From Sphingopyxis sp. (GTDB taxonomy: Bacteria; Pseudomonadota; Alphaproteobacteria; Sphingomonadales; Sphingomonadaceae): a stretch of 64,000 bases of DNA. The DNA is taken from positions 1-64,000 of the forward strand of contig JAGHZY010000013.1 in NCBI GenBank assembly GCA_017745175.1. Direction: 5' to 3'. The stretch's first letter is position 1, and the number at the start of each line of letters is the position of its first letter. A program made the position numbers and the translations under genes. This document shows, one piece after another, positions 50,714 to 59,478 of this stretch. The notes beneath the pieces are model-generated. The model was not told the DNA's origin, did no database searches, and saw only the letters and a list, made by a program, of their open reading frames with translations.

Positions 50714-52429
50714 TCAGGCGATCTCGTCGCCGCGCGCCGCGCGCGCGATAAGGGTGAGAGTCACCGGACTGAGCTGGTCGCCATATTCGCCGAGGACCCC
50801 TTCTATACCGATCTCGCTTACTTTCGCGCGCCCCCATTCGGCAAGGCGCCGCCGATATCGCGCCGGCATCGCCCAGTCGTCGAAGACGAATTGCGACAAT
50901 TCGTCGATGTTCGCGCCGAAGGTCTGCATCCGGGGGCGGTCAGAAGTCAGCAGGCCGTCCGCGTCGCGGCTGAGGACATTGACGCGCTGGCGGGGAACCT
51001 CGCGCACAACATAGGCCGAGTGGGTTGCGATGATGGCAATCGACTTCGTCCGGTCGAGCAAATCCTGGAGAATATCCATGAAGGTCGAAATATAGTTGGG
51101 ATGGAGATGAGTCTCCGGCTCGTCGAGGAGAAGCAGGCTGCCATTCTCGACGGAAGCAACGGCCTGCGCCACGAATTGAGCCATCGCGAGCTCACCGCTG
51201 CTCAGCCGGCGCGGCGTCCTGTCGTCGGACAGGATGATTGCCGGCCGTCCCAGATCTATCAGTGCTGCAAGGCGATTCTGGTCACGCTCGATGAAACGTT
51301 GGGCGAAACCCACGAACAGATCGTCGCCGATCGAGTGGAGGTCATGAAACCCATCCTCCGAATCCTCCGCGATCGGCAAATAGAGATCATCGAGAAACCC
51401 CAGTTTTTCGAGCATCGCCTGGAGAAGTTGATATCGCTCGGAGCGCATCGCATCGCTGCCAAAGGACGAACTGTCATCGCGCAGACAATCGACGACACAC
51501 TGGATGAACGAACGCCCGAGCGGTTCGACGTCGGCAGCAACCGCGAAATATTCATAGTCAATGCCGGCCCAGGGAGGAATTGCCTTGGGATATGGGTCGC
51601 TCTGCACCGAAGAGAAGACAAGAACCCTGCTGAAAGCAGGTGACCCGAGCGTAAAGCTCGCCGCGACCACGTCATCGGCGGTCTCGGTCTCCTGACGCTC
51701 GATCGCCTCGATCATGGCATGGAGAAGCTGCGTCTTGCCTACGCCGTTTCGACCGATCAGCACACAGCAGCGATCATCGAAAATCTCATCCGGCGAAAAG
51801 TCGAGATCAACCTCGATAGGCTGCTCATAGGCCGGAAGCCGGGCCTCGATCGAGAAGCTCGACGCTGCATCGTTGACCGTCGGGACCGGCGTCCGGCGAA
51901 GGAACCGGCCGCCTCGCCGGTAAGCGGTATAGCGCGGCGCGTTGCGGATCATCCCCAAGTGGAAGGGATCGCCCGTCATGAGGGTGAGAATATCCTGATC
52001 TTCCCCCTCAATATTGGCGAGGACCACATCGTGCAATTTGCGCAGGCCGCCGATAGCGTCGTCGAAACCCAGCAAGGCAACGAGGTCGCGATATCCGGTG
52101 ACCTCGCCCAACAAGGCGCAGTAGCGCGTTTCCACCGTATCGAGTGGAAATGTCTCTCCCCGCTCCCCGAATTGCCCACTCAGAAAGTCGAACGTATTTT
52201 TCTCGTTCTCGAACATCAGGCGAAGCTGAAACGGTGTCTCTTCACCATCCGCGCCGAAGAGGATCAGATCGGCAAAATGCCGATAGCTATAGTCGTTCCA
52301 GTTATCCCGGTCCGGAATGATCGCCAGCAGCGGACGCTGTTTCAAAGCGCGCGCAAGCTTGTCGCTCCTCGCGACGATGACCTCGATATTGCCGGCTTTC
52401 GTCTTCGCTCGCCCCACCACCATCCCCAT
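50714..52429 (-). CDS. ABC-type AAA ATPase of a Septu-like pair
   Basis: 571-aa ATPase. The N-terminal 200 residues are unrecognised. Walker A is IGRNGVGKTQLLHAM near residue 230, the signature LSSGELAMAQFVAQ, Walker B SLLLLDEPETHLHPN, and the switch His in IIATHSAYVVREV. This SMC/OLD-like arrangement fits PtuA and related defence ATPases. The upstream TATATATA stretch next to the ATG is AT-rich and may be part of the promoter. It is the first gene of the pair and the last plausible element gene before the lasso region. Confidence 0.84.
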   Translation of the reverse strand: MGMVVGRAKTKAGNIEVIVARSDKLARALKQRPLLAIIPDRDNWNDYSYRHFADLILFGADGEETPFQLRLMFENEKNTFDFLSGQFGERGETFPLDTVETRYCALLGEVTGYRDLVALLGFDDAIGGLRKLHDVVLANIEGEDQDILTLMTGDPFHLGMIRNAPRYTAYRRGGRFLRRTPVPTVNDAASSFSIEARLPAYEQPIEVDLDFSPDEIFDDRCCVLIGRNGVGKTQLLHAMIEAIERQETETADDVVAASFTLGSPAFSRVLVFSSVQSDPYPKAIPPWAGIDYEYFAVAADVEPLGRSFIQCVVDCLRDDSSSFGSDAMRSERYQLLQAMLEKLGFLDDLYLPIAEDSEDGFHDLHSIGDDLFVGFAQRFIERDQNRLAALIDLGRPAIILSDDRTPRRLSSGELAMAQFVAQAVASVENGSLLLLDEPETHLHPNYISTFMDILQDLLDRTKSIAIIATHSAYVVREVPRQRVNVLSRDADGLLTSDRPRMQTFGANIDELSQFVFDDWAMPARYRRRLAEWGRAKVSEIGIEGVLGEYGDQLSPVTLTLIARAARGDEIA

Positions 52430-52732
52430 ATATATATGCCTTTTAGGCAGTCTTCTCAGGACGGCCGCCTAACCGGCTTCGCCAAGAGGGTCAAAATATT
52501 AGAAAATGTGAGATGCAGCGCACCCGCCATACCAGCCACCTGATGACCGGGACAACGTGGACACTGCGGGCTCACATGGTCACGGACCGCCGGACCAGCC
52601 GTATCATGTTATCCCCCGACCGGCCTCGTAGAACCATCTCGCCCCCTCCCCCGACTCCGGGCGCCCGCCGCCCCGGATATTCACCCTCCCCCAAAATCCC
52701 CTCCATTTCAGACCAGTCCCCCGGCAGACGCT

Positions 52733-52760
52733 TGCCTTGCCGTAACGTCAAGCTATGCTT
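52733..52760 (+). promoter_or_regulatory. Possible promoter of the sigma-factor/receptor operon
   Basis: TTGCCT (52733-52738) and TATGCT (52755-52760) are spaced by 16 bp, 210 bp before the sigma-factor gene. It lies in the 541-bp gap 52430-52970 between the ATPase gene and the lasso region, which otherwise shows no gene. The spacing to the start is long, so the call is weak. Confidence 0.3.
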
Positions 52761-52970
52761 GGAGTGCATCGGGCAGCGAAGCGCCGGATGCCGGAGCGTG
52801 AGAACTCCGTTCGAGAGTGAATGTCCCTGAAATGCCATCCCGCCGGGTGGCCGTCTGCGCATGTCCAAGCCCTCGGGCCAAAGGCGGCGGCGCGGGTTTC
52901 TCGACCTGTTCTCAACGCCCGGCTTTCCCGCCTCGCCGCCCCCCAAGGGAATTGGCGCAGGCGCGAGACG

Positions 52971-53555
52971 ATGGACTATGACGACAGCGACACCGAAGGC
53001 CGGCGCGGCATCCCCGCCGCCGATCCCCTGCCGCCCGACGACTGGCACGGACACGGCCGCACCGCGCGCGCCGAGGCCGCCTATGCGACCCATGGCCCCG
53101 AGCTTGCGCGCTTCTTCCGCCGCCGGGCCGCGAGCCAGGACGTCGGCGATCTCGTGCAGGAGCTGTTCCGCCGCTTCGTCTCGGGCCGCTTCTCCGCCCC
53201 CCTCCCTGCCGACGAGACCAGACCTTATCTGTTCGACAGCGCGCGCAACCTGCTCGCCGAGCGGGCGCGGCGCGACGACCGCCGCCGCACGGCCGCGCAT
53301 GTCGAATATGACGACCGCGAGACCGCCGACCGGTGCCCGCACGAGCGGCTCGAGATGCGCGACGAGCTGCGCCGCATCGAAAGCGCCATTTCGAAGCTGA
53401 AACCCAGGACGCGCGACATATTCCTGATGCACAGGTTCGAGGGACTGAGCTATGAGGAAATCGGCGCGGAGATGGGCATGACGGCAAAGGGCGTGGAAAA
53501 GCAGATGGCGAAGGCCTTTATCGCGATCCGCCGCGCGCGCTCGGGGCGCCGGTGA
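52971..53555 (+). CDS. ECF (FecI-type) sigma factor
   Basis: 194-aa extracytoplasmic-function sigma factor. Region 2 is DVGDLVQELFRRFVSGRF through YLFDSARNLLAERAR; region 4 is FLMHRFEGLSYEEIGAEM followed by GMTAKGVEKQMAKAFIAIRR, a FecI-type ending. ATG 52971 gives the usual length; upstream codons without a ribosome site are ignored. It overlaps fecR by four bases (GTGA). By known FecI/FecR/FecA logic it transcribes the receptor gene, and perhaps the lasso genes, once the receptor is occupied. Confidence 0.92.
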   Translation: MDYDDSDTEGRRGIPAADPLPPDDWHGHGRTARAEAAYATHGPELARFFRRRAASQDVGDLVQELFRRFVSGRFSAPLPADETRPYLFDSARNLLAERARRDDRRRTAAHVEYDDRETADRCPHERLEMRDELRRIESAISKLKPRTRDIFLMHRFEGLSYEEIGAEMGMTAKGVEKQMAKAFIAIRRARSGRR

Positions 53556-54484
53556 GCCGCGAGACCGAGGCGGGACATTGGTACGCCCGGATGCACGGGC
53601 CCGACGCCGATTCCAGCCGGGCTGCGTTCGACGCGTGGAGGCGCGACCCCGCCAATGCCGCGGCCTACGCCGCCTATGAGCGCGACTGGGCACTCACCGG
53701 CGCGCTTTCTCCGGCACCGCGCGCGCGAACGCGCGCCGAGCGCCAGTCGGCGCGCTTCGCGCCCGGCGGACGGCGCTGGGCGATGGCGACCGCCGCGGCG
53801 GTGGTGCTGGCCCTCCTCTTCGCCTGGAACAGCACCCGGCAGAGCGATACGCCCCAGATCGCGAGCGGTCCGATGCTCCCCGGCCAGCTCCGCCTCGCCG
53901 ACGGAAGCACGGTCACGCTGATGGACGGCGCCTGGGCCGAGCCGCAATTTTCGGACAGCGAGCGGCGGCTCCGGCTCCACGGCGGCCGCGCGCGCTTCAA
54001 GGTCGCGCACGATGCCGCGCGCCCCTTCATCGTCGTCGCCGGCAACAGCGAGACGAAAGCGCTCGGCACTGTTTTCGAGGTCGACACCCGCGCGGCCGCG
54101 CCGCGCATCACGCTGATCGAGGGCTCGGTCGAGGTCCGGATTGCGGGCACCGGAAAGGCGATACGGCTGTCGCCCGGCGAAAGTGCCGAGGTCGCAACGC
54201 CCGGCCCGCGCCGCCTTCCGGCGATGACGAGCCCCGTTCGCGATACCGCGATCGACGCCGACCGGCTGCCGCTCGGCGCGGTGATCGAACGCGCGAACCG
54301 CGCCAATCCGGTCCCCATCCGCCTCGCCGATCCCGCGCTCGCCGCGCTCGAACTGACCGGGCGTTTCGACGTTGCCGACAGCGCCTCGCTCGCGCGCAAG
54401 CTCGCCGCCGCGCTCGGCCTCGACGTCGAGACGCACCCCGGCGAAATCGTCCTGAAGCGTCCCCGAGAAAAACGGGGGGACTGA
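53552..54484 (+). CDS. FecR-type anti-sigma regulator
   Basis: 310-aa membrane regulator. The N-terminal DUF4880-like domain has HWYARMHGPDADSSRAAFDA and WRRDPANAAAYAAYERDW; one transmembrane helix follows (MATAAAVVLALLFAW). The periplasmic FecR domain is LADGSTVTLMDGAWA through TLIEGSVEVRIAGTG, and a C-terminal STN-like segment (ELTGRFDVADSASLARKLAA) ends the protein. It starts with GTG, overlapping the sigma gene, and lies 60 bases before the receptor gene. It should transmit the signal from the TonB receptor N-terminal domain. Confidence 0.92.
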   Translation: MSRETEAGHWYARMHGPDADSSRAAFDAWRRDPANAAAYAAYERDWALTGALSPAPRARTRAERQSARFAPGGRRWAMATAAAVVLALLFAWNSTRQSDTPQIASGPMLPGQLRLADGSTVTLMDGAWAEPQFSDSERRLRLHGGRARFKVAHDAARPFIVVAGNSETKALGTVFEVDTRAAAPRITLIEGSVEVRIAGTGKAIRLSPGESAEVATPGPRRLPAMTSPVRDTAIDADRLPLGAVIERANRANPVPIRLADPALAALELTGRFDVADSASLARKLAAALGLDVETHPGEIVLKRPREKRGD

Positions 54485-54544
54485 TCCGCCCCCGACATTC
54501 CCCGCACCCAGACGGCCATCACGGCCGCACTCTGGGAGGGATGA

Positions 54545-57499
54545 ATGACTTTACGAACCATCGCCGCACTGCTCGCGGCCACCACCTCGGCCACCGCGCT
54601 CATTGCGCCCGCCGCCGCCGCGCAGCAGAGCCAGACGAGCTACGATATCCCGTCGCAGGACCTGGGAGCGGCGATCCGCCTCTATTCGCAGCTCTCGGGA
54701 GAGCCGGTGATCGCCGCGGCCGATCTTGTCGCGGGCAAGCGGAGCAGCGCGGTGCACGGGCGCTACGAACCCGACGCCGCGCTTTCGCGCCTGCTCGCCG
54801 GGACCGGCCTCGAGGCCGGGCTGATCGACGGCGTCTGGGTGGTCCGCGCGGGAAACGGCGATGCCGGCGAGGCGGCCTCGATTGACAATTCCCCGGGGGC
54901 CGACACCGATGCAGCGATTGTCGTCACCGGCTCGCGCATCCGCGGCGCGGGGCCGATCGGCTCGCCGGTCGTAACGATGGACCGCGATGCGATCGAGAAG
55001 AGCGGATATTCGTCCGTCCAGCAAATCCTCCAGTCCCTGCCGCAGAATTTCGGCGGCGGTTCGAACGAGGCGACGACGGGCGCGACGACGCGCAACGGCA
55101 CGGGCAACGATGCGACGCTCGGATCGAGCATAAACCTGCGCGGGCTCGGCACCTCGTCGACGCTCGTCCTGATCGATGGTTCGCGTCCCGCCCTCGGCGG
55201 GGTGGGCGGCCTGTTCACCGATATCTCGCTGATTCCGATGAGCGCGGTCGAACGGCTCGAGATACTGACCGACGGCGCCTCGGCGATCTATGGGGCCGAT
55301 GCCGTCGCGGGCGTCGTCAACGTGCGGCTGCGCAACCGGTTCGAGGGCGCGGAAACCACGCTGCGCGCCGGCACCGCCGACGGCGACATGACCGAGGTTC
55401 AGTTCAGCCAGCTCCTGGGCAAGGCCTGGGGCGGCGGCCGCATCGTCCTCGCCTATCAATTTTCCGAGCGCGGCGCGCTTGCCGCGGCCGACCGCGTTTT
55501 CGCGCGCGAAGATTTGCGCCCTTTCGGCGGCCCCGACTATCGTTCGCTTTACGGGGTGCCGGGGACGATCCGCGCCACGAACGGGCAGATTTTCGGGATT
55601 CCGGGCGGACAGGACGGCCGCAATCTCACGCCTGCCGAGCTCCTTCCCGGCGTCCAGAACCGGCGCGACCAGCGGGCGCCGAGCGATATCCTGCCGCGCC
55701 AGCGCGTGCACAGCCTCTATGCCGCGGGCGAGTTCGCGATCACCGGCGATCTGACGCTCCGCACCAGCGCGCTTGCCGCCGAGCGGCGTTACCGCAAGAT
55801 CAACAACAGCAATTTCCTGCGCACCGTGCGCGTGCCGGTCACCAACCCCTTCTACGTCGATCCGATCGGCACCAACCAGCCGGTCACGGTGCAATATAGT
55901 TTCGTGGGTGACCTCGGACCGCAGATCAATTCGGGCCGGGTGCGCGCGCTGTCGCTCTCCGGCAGCCTCGAGCAGGCGGTCGGCGCATGGCGCGTGTCGA
56001 TCGGCGGCGCCTACGGGACGCAGAAGGGCAAGGCCTTCACCGACAATGTGTTCAATAGCGCCCGGCTCAATGTCGCGCTCGCCGACACCAACCCCGCCAC
56101 CGCCTTCAACGTCTTCGGCGACGGCAGCGCCAATAATCCGGAAACCATCGCACGCATCCGCGGCCATTATAATACGATCGACGATTTCCGGACCTGGTCG
56201 GCGGCGCTCCGCGCCGACGGGCCGCTCTTCCGCCTGCCCGGCGGAGATGTCCGGCTGGCGGCGGGCGCAGAGTATCGACGCGAGGCCTATGACTATTTCG
56301 TCGACAATGATCTGAGCACGCTGACGCCGAATGCCGCCCCCTACCCCGGGCTGCCCGGACCGCGCCACGTCAAGTCGCTCTATGCCGAGCTGCTCGTCCC
56401 GGTCTTCGGCGCCGACAATGAAGCGCCGGGCTTCCACCGCCTCGACCTGACACTCGCGGGACGGATCGAGGACTATAACCAGTTCGGCCGCACCGAGAAT
56501 CCGAAGGTCGGCGTACGCTGGGAGCCGACCCCCGGCATCGCGCTTCGCGGATCCTACGGCACCTCGTTCCGCGCGCCGCTGTTCGATGAGCTGCTCGGCG
56601 AAAATCTCTCGCTGTTCACGACGACCTCGGTGCCCAATCCCGCATCGCCGACCGGCTCGTCGAACGTGCTGGCGCTCTTCGGCTATGCGCCCGACATCCA
56701 GCCCGAGAAGGCGACGACCTGGACCGCGGGCGTGGACATAGCGCCACCCTCGCTCCCAGGCCTCCGAGCATCGCTCACCTATTATGACGTCGACTATCGC
56801 GACCGCATCGGGACGGTGACCGAAGATTATCTCCGCTTCCTCGCGAACCGCGACGTCTTCGGCGGGGTGATCACCGACAATCCGCCGCTCGATCTCGTTC
56901 AATTCTACTTCGCCAAGCCGAGTTTCAGCAATCTGATCGGCATAACGCCAGACCAGGTCACCGCCATTCTCGACGGCCGGACGCGCAACCTCGCGCGCGA
57001 ACGCCAGCGCGGCATCGACTTCGATGTCGGCTATGCCCCCGCCTTCGCCGGCGGCACGCTCGATCTGGGTGTCAGCGGCACGCATATCTTTTCGATAAAG
57101 CGTCAGTTGACGCCGGGGTCGGTGAGCAGCGACTTTGTCGGGCTGTTCGCCAGCCCCGTCAAATGGCGCCTGCGCGGCCGGCTCGGCTGGGCGAGAGACG
57201 GCTTTTCGGCCAATGCCTTCGTCAACTATATCGACGGCTATACCAACCAGGTCGTCACGCCGGTCGAGCGGGTCCCGTCATGGACGACGGTCGATCTCAC
57301 CCTGTCGCAGCGGATCGGCGGCGATGACGGTGGCGAGACCGGCCGCGCCCTGCAGTTCGGCCTCAGCATCCAGAACCTCTTCGATCGCGATCCGCCCTAT
57401 GTGAACAACCGGGGCAATACATCGGCGCTCGGCTATGACCCCGAGAAAGCCAATGCGATCGGGCGGATGGTCTCGGTGCAGGCCAAGATCCGATGGTAA
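54545..57499 (+). CDS. TonB-dependent receptor with STN signalling domain
   Basis: 984-aa outer-membrane receptor. A signal peptide (ATTSATALIAPAAAAQ) is followed by an STN domain (SYDIPSQDLGAAIRLYSQLS), the part that contacts FecR. The TonB box region is AAIVVTGSRIRG; the plug (ILQSLPQNFGGGSN, LRGLGTSSTLVLIDGSRPAL) and barrel follow, with a terminal aromatic (KIRW). A GGGAGGG site precedes the ATG. In lasso loci with AtxE2-type isopeptidases such receptors are thought to take up the lasso peptide, and this fits the neighbours. The next gene starts inside its stop. Confidence 0.94.
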   Translation: MTLRTIAALLAATTSATALIAPAAAAQQSQTSYDIPSQDLGAAIRLYSQLSGEPVIAAADLVAGKRSSAVHGRYEPDAALSRLLAGTGLEAGLIDGVWVVRAGNGDAGEAASIDNSPGADTDAAIVVTGSRIRGAGPIGSPVVTMDRDAIEKSGYSSVQQILQSLPQNFGGGSNEATTGATTRNGTGNDATLGSSINLRGLGTSSTLVLIDGSRPALGGVGGLFTDISLIPMSAVERLEILTDGASAIYGADAVAGVVNVRLRNRFEGAETTLRAGTADGDMTEVQFSQLLGKAWGGGRIVLAYQFSERGALAAADRVFAREDLRPFGGPDYRSLYGVPGTIRATNGQIFGIPGGQDGRNLTPAELLPGVQNRRDQRAPSDILPRQRVHSLYAAGEFAITGDLTLRTSALAAERRYRKINNSNFLRTVRVPVTNPFYVDPIGTNQPVTVQYSFVGDLGPQINSGRVRALSLSGSLEQAVGAWRVSIGGAYGTQKGKAFTDNVFNSARLNVALADTNPATAFNVFGDGSANNPETIARIRGHYNTIDDFRTWSAALRADGPLFRLPGGDVRLAAGAEYRREAYDYFVDNDLSTLTPNAAPYPGLPGPRHVKSLYAELLVPVFGADNEAPGFHRLDLTLAGRIEDYNQFGRTENPKVGVRWEPTPGIALRGSYGTSFRAPLFDELLGENLSLFTTTSVPNPASPTGSSNVLALFGYAPDIQPEKATTWTAGVDIAPPSLPGLRASLTYYDVDYRDRIGTVTEDYLRFLANRDVFGGVITDNPPLDLVQFYFAKPSFSNLIGITPDQVTAILDGRTRNLARERQRGIDFDVGYAPAFAGGTLDLGVSGTHIFSIKRQLTPGSVSSDFVGLFASPVKWRLRGRLGWARDGFSANAFVNYIDGYTNQVVTPVERVPSWTTVDLTLSQRIGGDDGGETGRALQFGLSIQNLFDRDPPYVNNRGNTSALGYDPEKANAIGRMVSVQAKIRW

Positions 57500-59478
57500 G
57501 GCGCAGCGCGCTCATGCTTCTGCTCCTGGCCGCGTCTTCGGGCGCGGCCGGTCAGACGACTTCGCGCGAAATCGCCGAGACGGCCGACATCTCGGGACTG
57601 TCCGCCTCGCCCGACGGCCGGTGGCTGGCATATCGGATCGAGCGTCCCGCGACGGCCACCAACCGGATCGACGTCGACTGGTATATCGTCGCGGCCGACG
57701 GCAAATCGCCGCCGCATCCATTCGGGCGCGCCGGCACTGCGCTCTGGGACGACGCCGGGGTTATCGTCCCGGGCGAAGCGAAATGGTCTCCCGACGGGGG
57801 TCATGTGACCGTGCGCGCGCTGATCGACGGGCGGGTCGCGCTGTGGAGCGCGGCGCCGGGCGGATCAGGCTTTCGTCTCGCCGCGGCCGGCGAAGGCGAT
57901 ATCGAAGCCTTCGCTTATCTCCCCGGCGGCGAAATCGTCTTTCGCGAGGGTCCGGGCCGCGACCGGATCGCGCGGGCCGAGGAGGCGGAGCGCGAGACGG
58001 GCATATTGGTCGACGGCAACACCGATCTCGCGCAGCCTCTGTTCCGGGGCGCGCTCATCAACGGCCGTCCGGCGACGCAGCGCTTCGCGAACGACTGGTT
58101 CGATCGCGTGCCGCTGCTCGCCGACGAGCCTCGCAGCTTCCGGGTCCGGGCCGGCGACGGGTCCGATCGACCGGCAAGCGACGAAGAGCAAGCGCTCCTG
58201 ACCCCGGGGATACACCCTGCCCTGCTCGCCGCCGGCGACCTGCCGCCGCCGATCCGTTTCGGACTCGAAGCGCTGGATGCGTGTCACACGCGAACCGGCT
58301 GCGGCGAAGGCCAGGCGCGGCTGTCCTGGTGGACCGCGGGGCCGGAGGGCCGCGACAGCGTCGCCGTGCGCGATGCCGCCTTCCGCCAGACCATCTACCG
58401 CTGGTCGCCGCAAAAGCGGAGCCTGGTCCTGCTGACCAAGTCGCCGGGCCAGCTTTCCGGCGGCCGCTATTATTTCGAACCCTGTGCCGCTTCCGGAAGG
58501 GCGCTTTTCTGCGTCGAAGCCGGCGCCGCCCTCCCGCCGCGCCTCGTCCGCATCGATGGGGACGGGCGCAAACAGGTCATCGATTCTCCCAATCCCGATC
58601 CTGACCGCGACGGGCTCCTTGCCGAAACCGTCGCGTGGCAGGTGAGCGGCAGCCGTGCGTCGGGCGTCCTGATCCGCCCGAAGATCCCCGGGCGGCTGCC
58701 GCTCTTCGTCACCTATTATCGCTGCAACGGTTTCCTGCGCGGCGGCGTCGGCGACGAATGGCCGCTGCGCGCGCTCGCTGCGCATGGCATCGCCGCGCTC
58801 TGCATCAACAGCCTGCCGTCGTCCGACCCGGGAGCCGCGCGCTATGATCTCGGCGTCGACGCCGTGAAAGCGGCGGTCGACATGCTGTCGCGCCGCGGGA
58901 TCGTCGACCCCGGCCGGGTCGGGATGGGCGGACTGAGCTTCGGCAGCGAGGTCGCGATGCGGGCCGCGACGCACAGTAATCTCCTGAGGGCGGTTTCGAT
59001 CGCCTCGGTGCAGATGGAGCCCGGCTATTACTGGTTCAACGCGAGACCGGGCCGCGAGAGTTTCGCGGACAATATCCGAAAGACGTGGGGCGTCGGCGCG
59101 CCCGACCAAACCCCCGACACGTGGAAGGCAGTGTCGCCCGCGCTGAATGTCGACCGCATCCGCGCGCCCGTACTGATGCAGCTCCCCGAACAGGAAGCGC
59201 GCCTCTCGATCGAGCTCCAGAGCCGCCTCGCAACCGCGCGCCGGGGGGAAATGCATATTTTTCCCTTTGCGCCGCACATCAAGGTCGAACCGCGGCAGAA
59301 ACTCGCCGCCTATGAGCGCAATCTCGACTGGTTTCGCTTCTGGCTGAAGGGCGAGATCGACCCCGATCCGGCAAAGGCGGCGCAGTATCTTCGCTGGCGC
59401 CGGCTCGGTCATGGCGATGCATCTTCGACCGCCCTCACCCAGCGCTCGACGTCCGCAATCTCGATCAACCGGAAATAG
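57493..59478 (+). CDS. atxE2: AtxE2-type lasso peptide isopeptidase (S9 family)
   Basis: 661-aa prolyl-oligopeptidase-like enzyme with a signal peptide (ALMLLLLAASSGAAGQ). The beta-propeller half begins ISGLSASPDGRWLAYRIERP. The catalytic half has GMGGLSFGSE with Ser482 as nucleophile, Glu566 or Glu568 in QLPEQEAR at the acid position, and His595 in FAPHIKVEP. A Glu in the triad and this spacing agree with AtxE2 as remembered. The enzyme opens the isopeptide bond of lasso peptides after import. Its start overlaps the receptor stop, and its last 70 bases overlap the end of the cyclase gene on the other strand. Confidence 0.92.
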   Translation: MVRRSALMLLLLAASSGAAGQTTSREIAETADISGLSASPDGRWLAYRIERPATATNRIDVDWYIVAADGKSPPHPFGRAGTALWDDAGVIVPGEAKWSPDGGHVTVRALIDGRVALWSAAPGGSGFRLAAAGEGDIEAFAYLPGGEIVFREGPGRDRIARAEEAERETGILVDGNTDLAQPLFRGALINGRPATQRFANDWFDRVPLLADEPRSFRVRAGDGSDRPASDEEQALLTPGIHPALLAAGDLPPPIRFGLEALDACHTRTGCGEGQARLSWWTAGPEGRDSVAVRDAAFRQTIYRWSPQKRSLVLLTKSPGQLSGGRYYFEPCAASGRALFCVEAGAALPPRLVRIDGDGRKQVIDSPNPDPDRDGLLAETVAWQVSGSRASGVLIRPKIPGRLPLFVTYYRCNGFLRGGVGDEWPLRALAAHGIAALCINSLPSSDPGAARYDLGVDAVKAAVDMLSRRGIVDPGRVGMGGLSFGSEVAMRAATHSNLLRAVSIASVQMEPGYYWFNARPGRESFADNIRKTWGVGAPDQTPDTWKAVSPALNVDRIRAPVLMQLPEQEARLSIELQSRLATARRGEMHIFPFAPHIKVEPRQKLAAYERNLDWFRFWLKGEIDPDPAKAAQYLRWRRLGHGDASSTALTQRSTSAISINRK

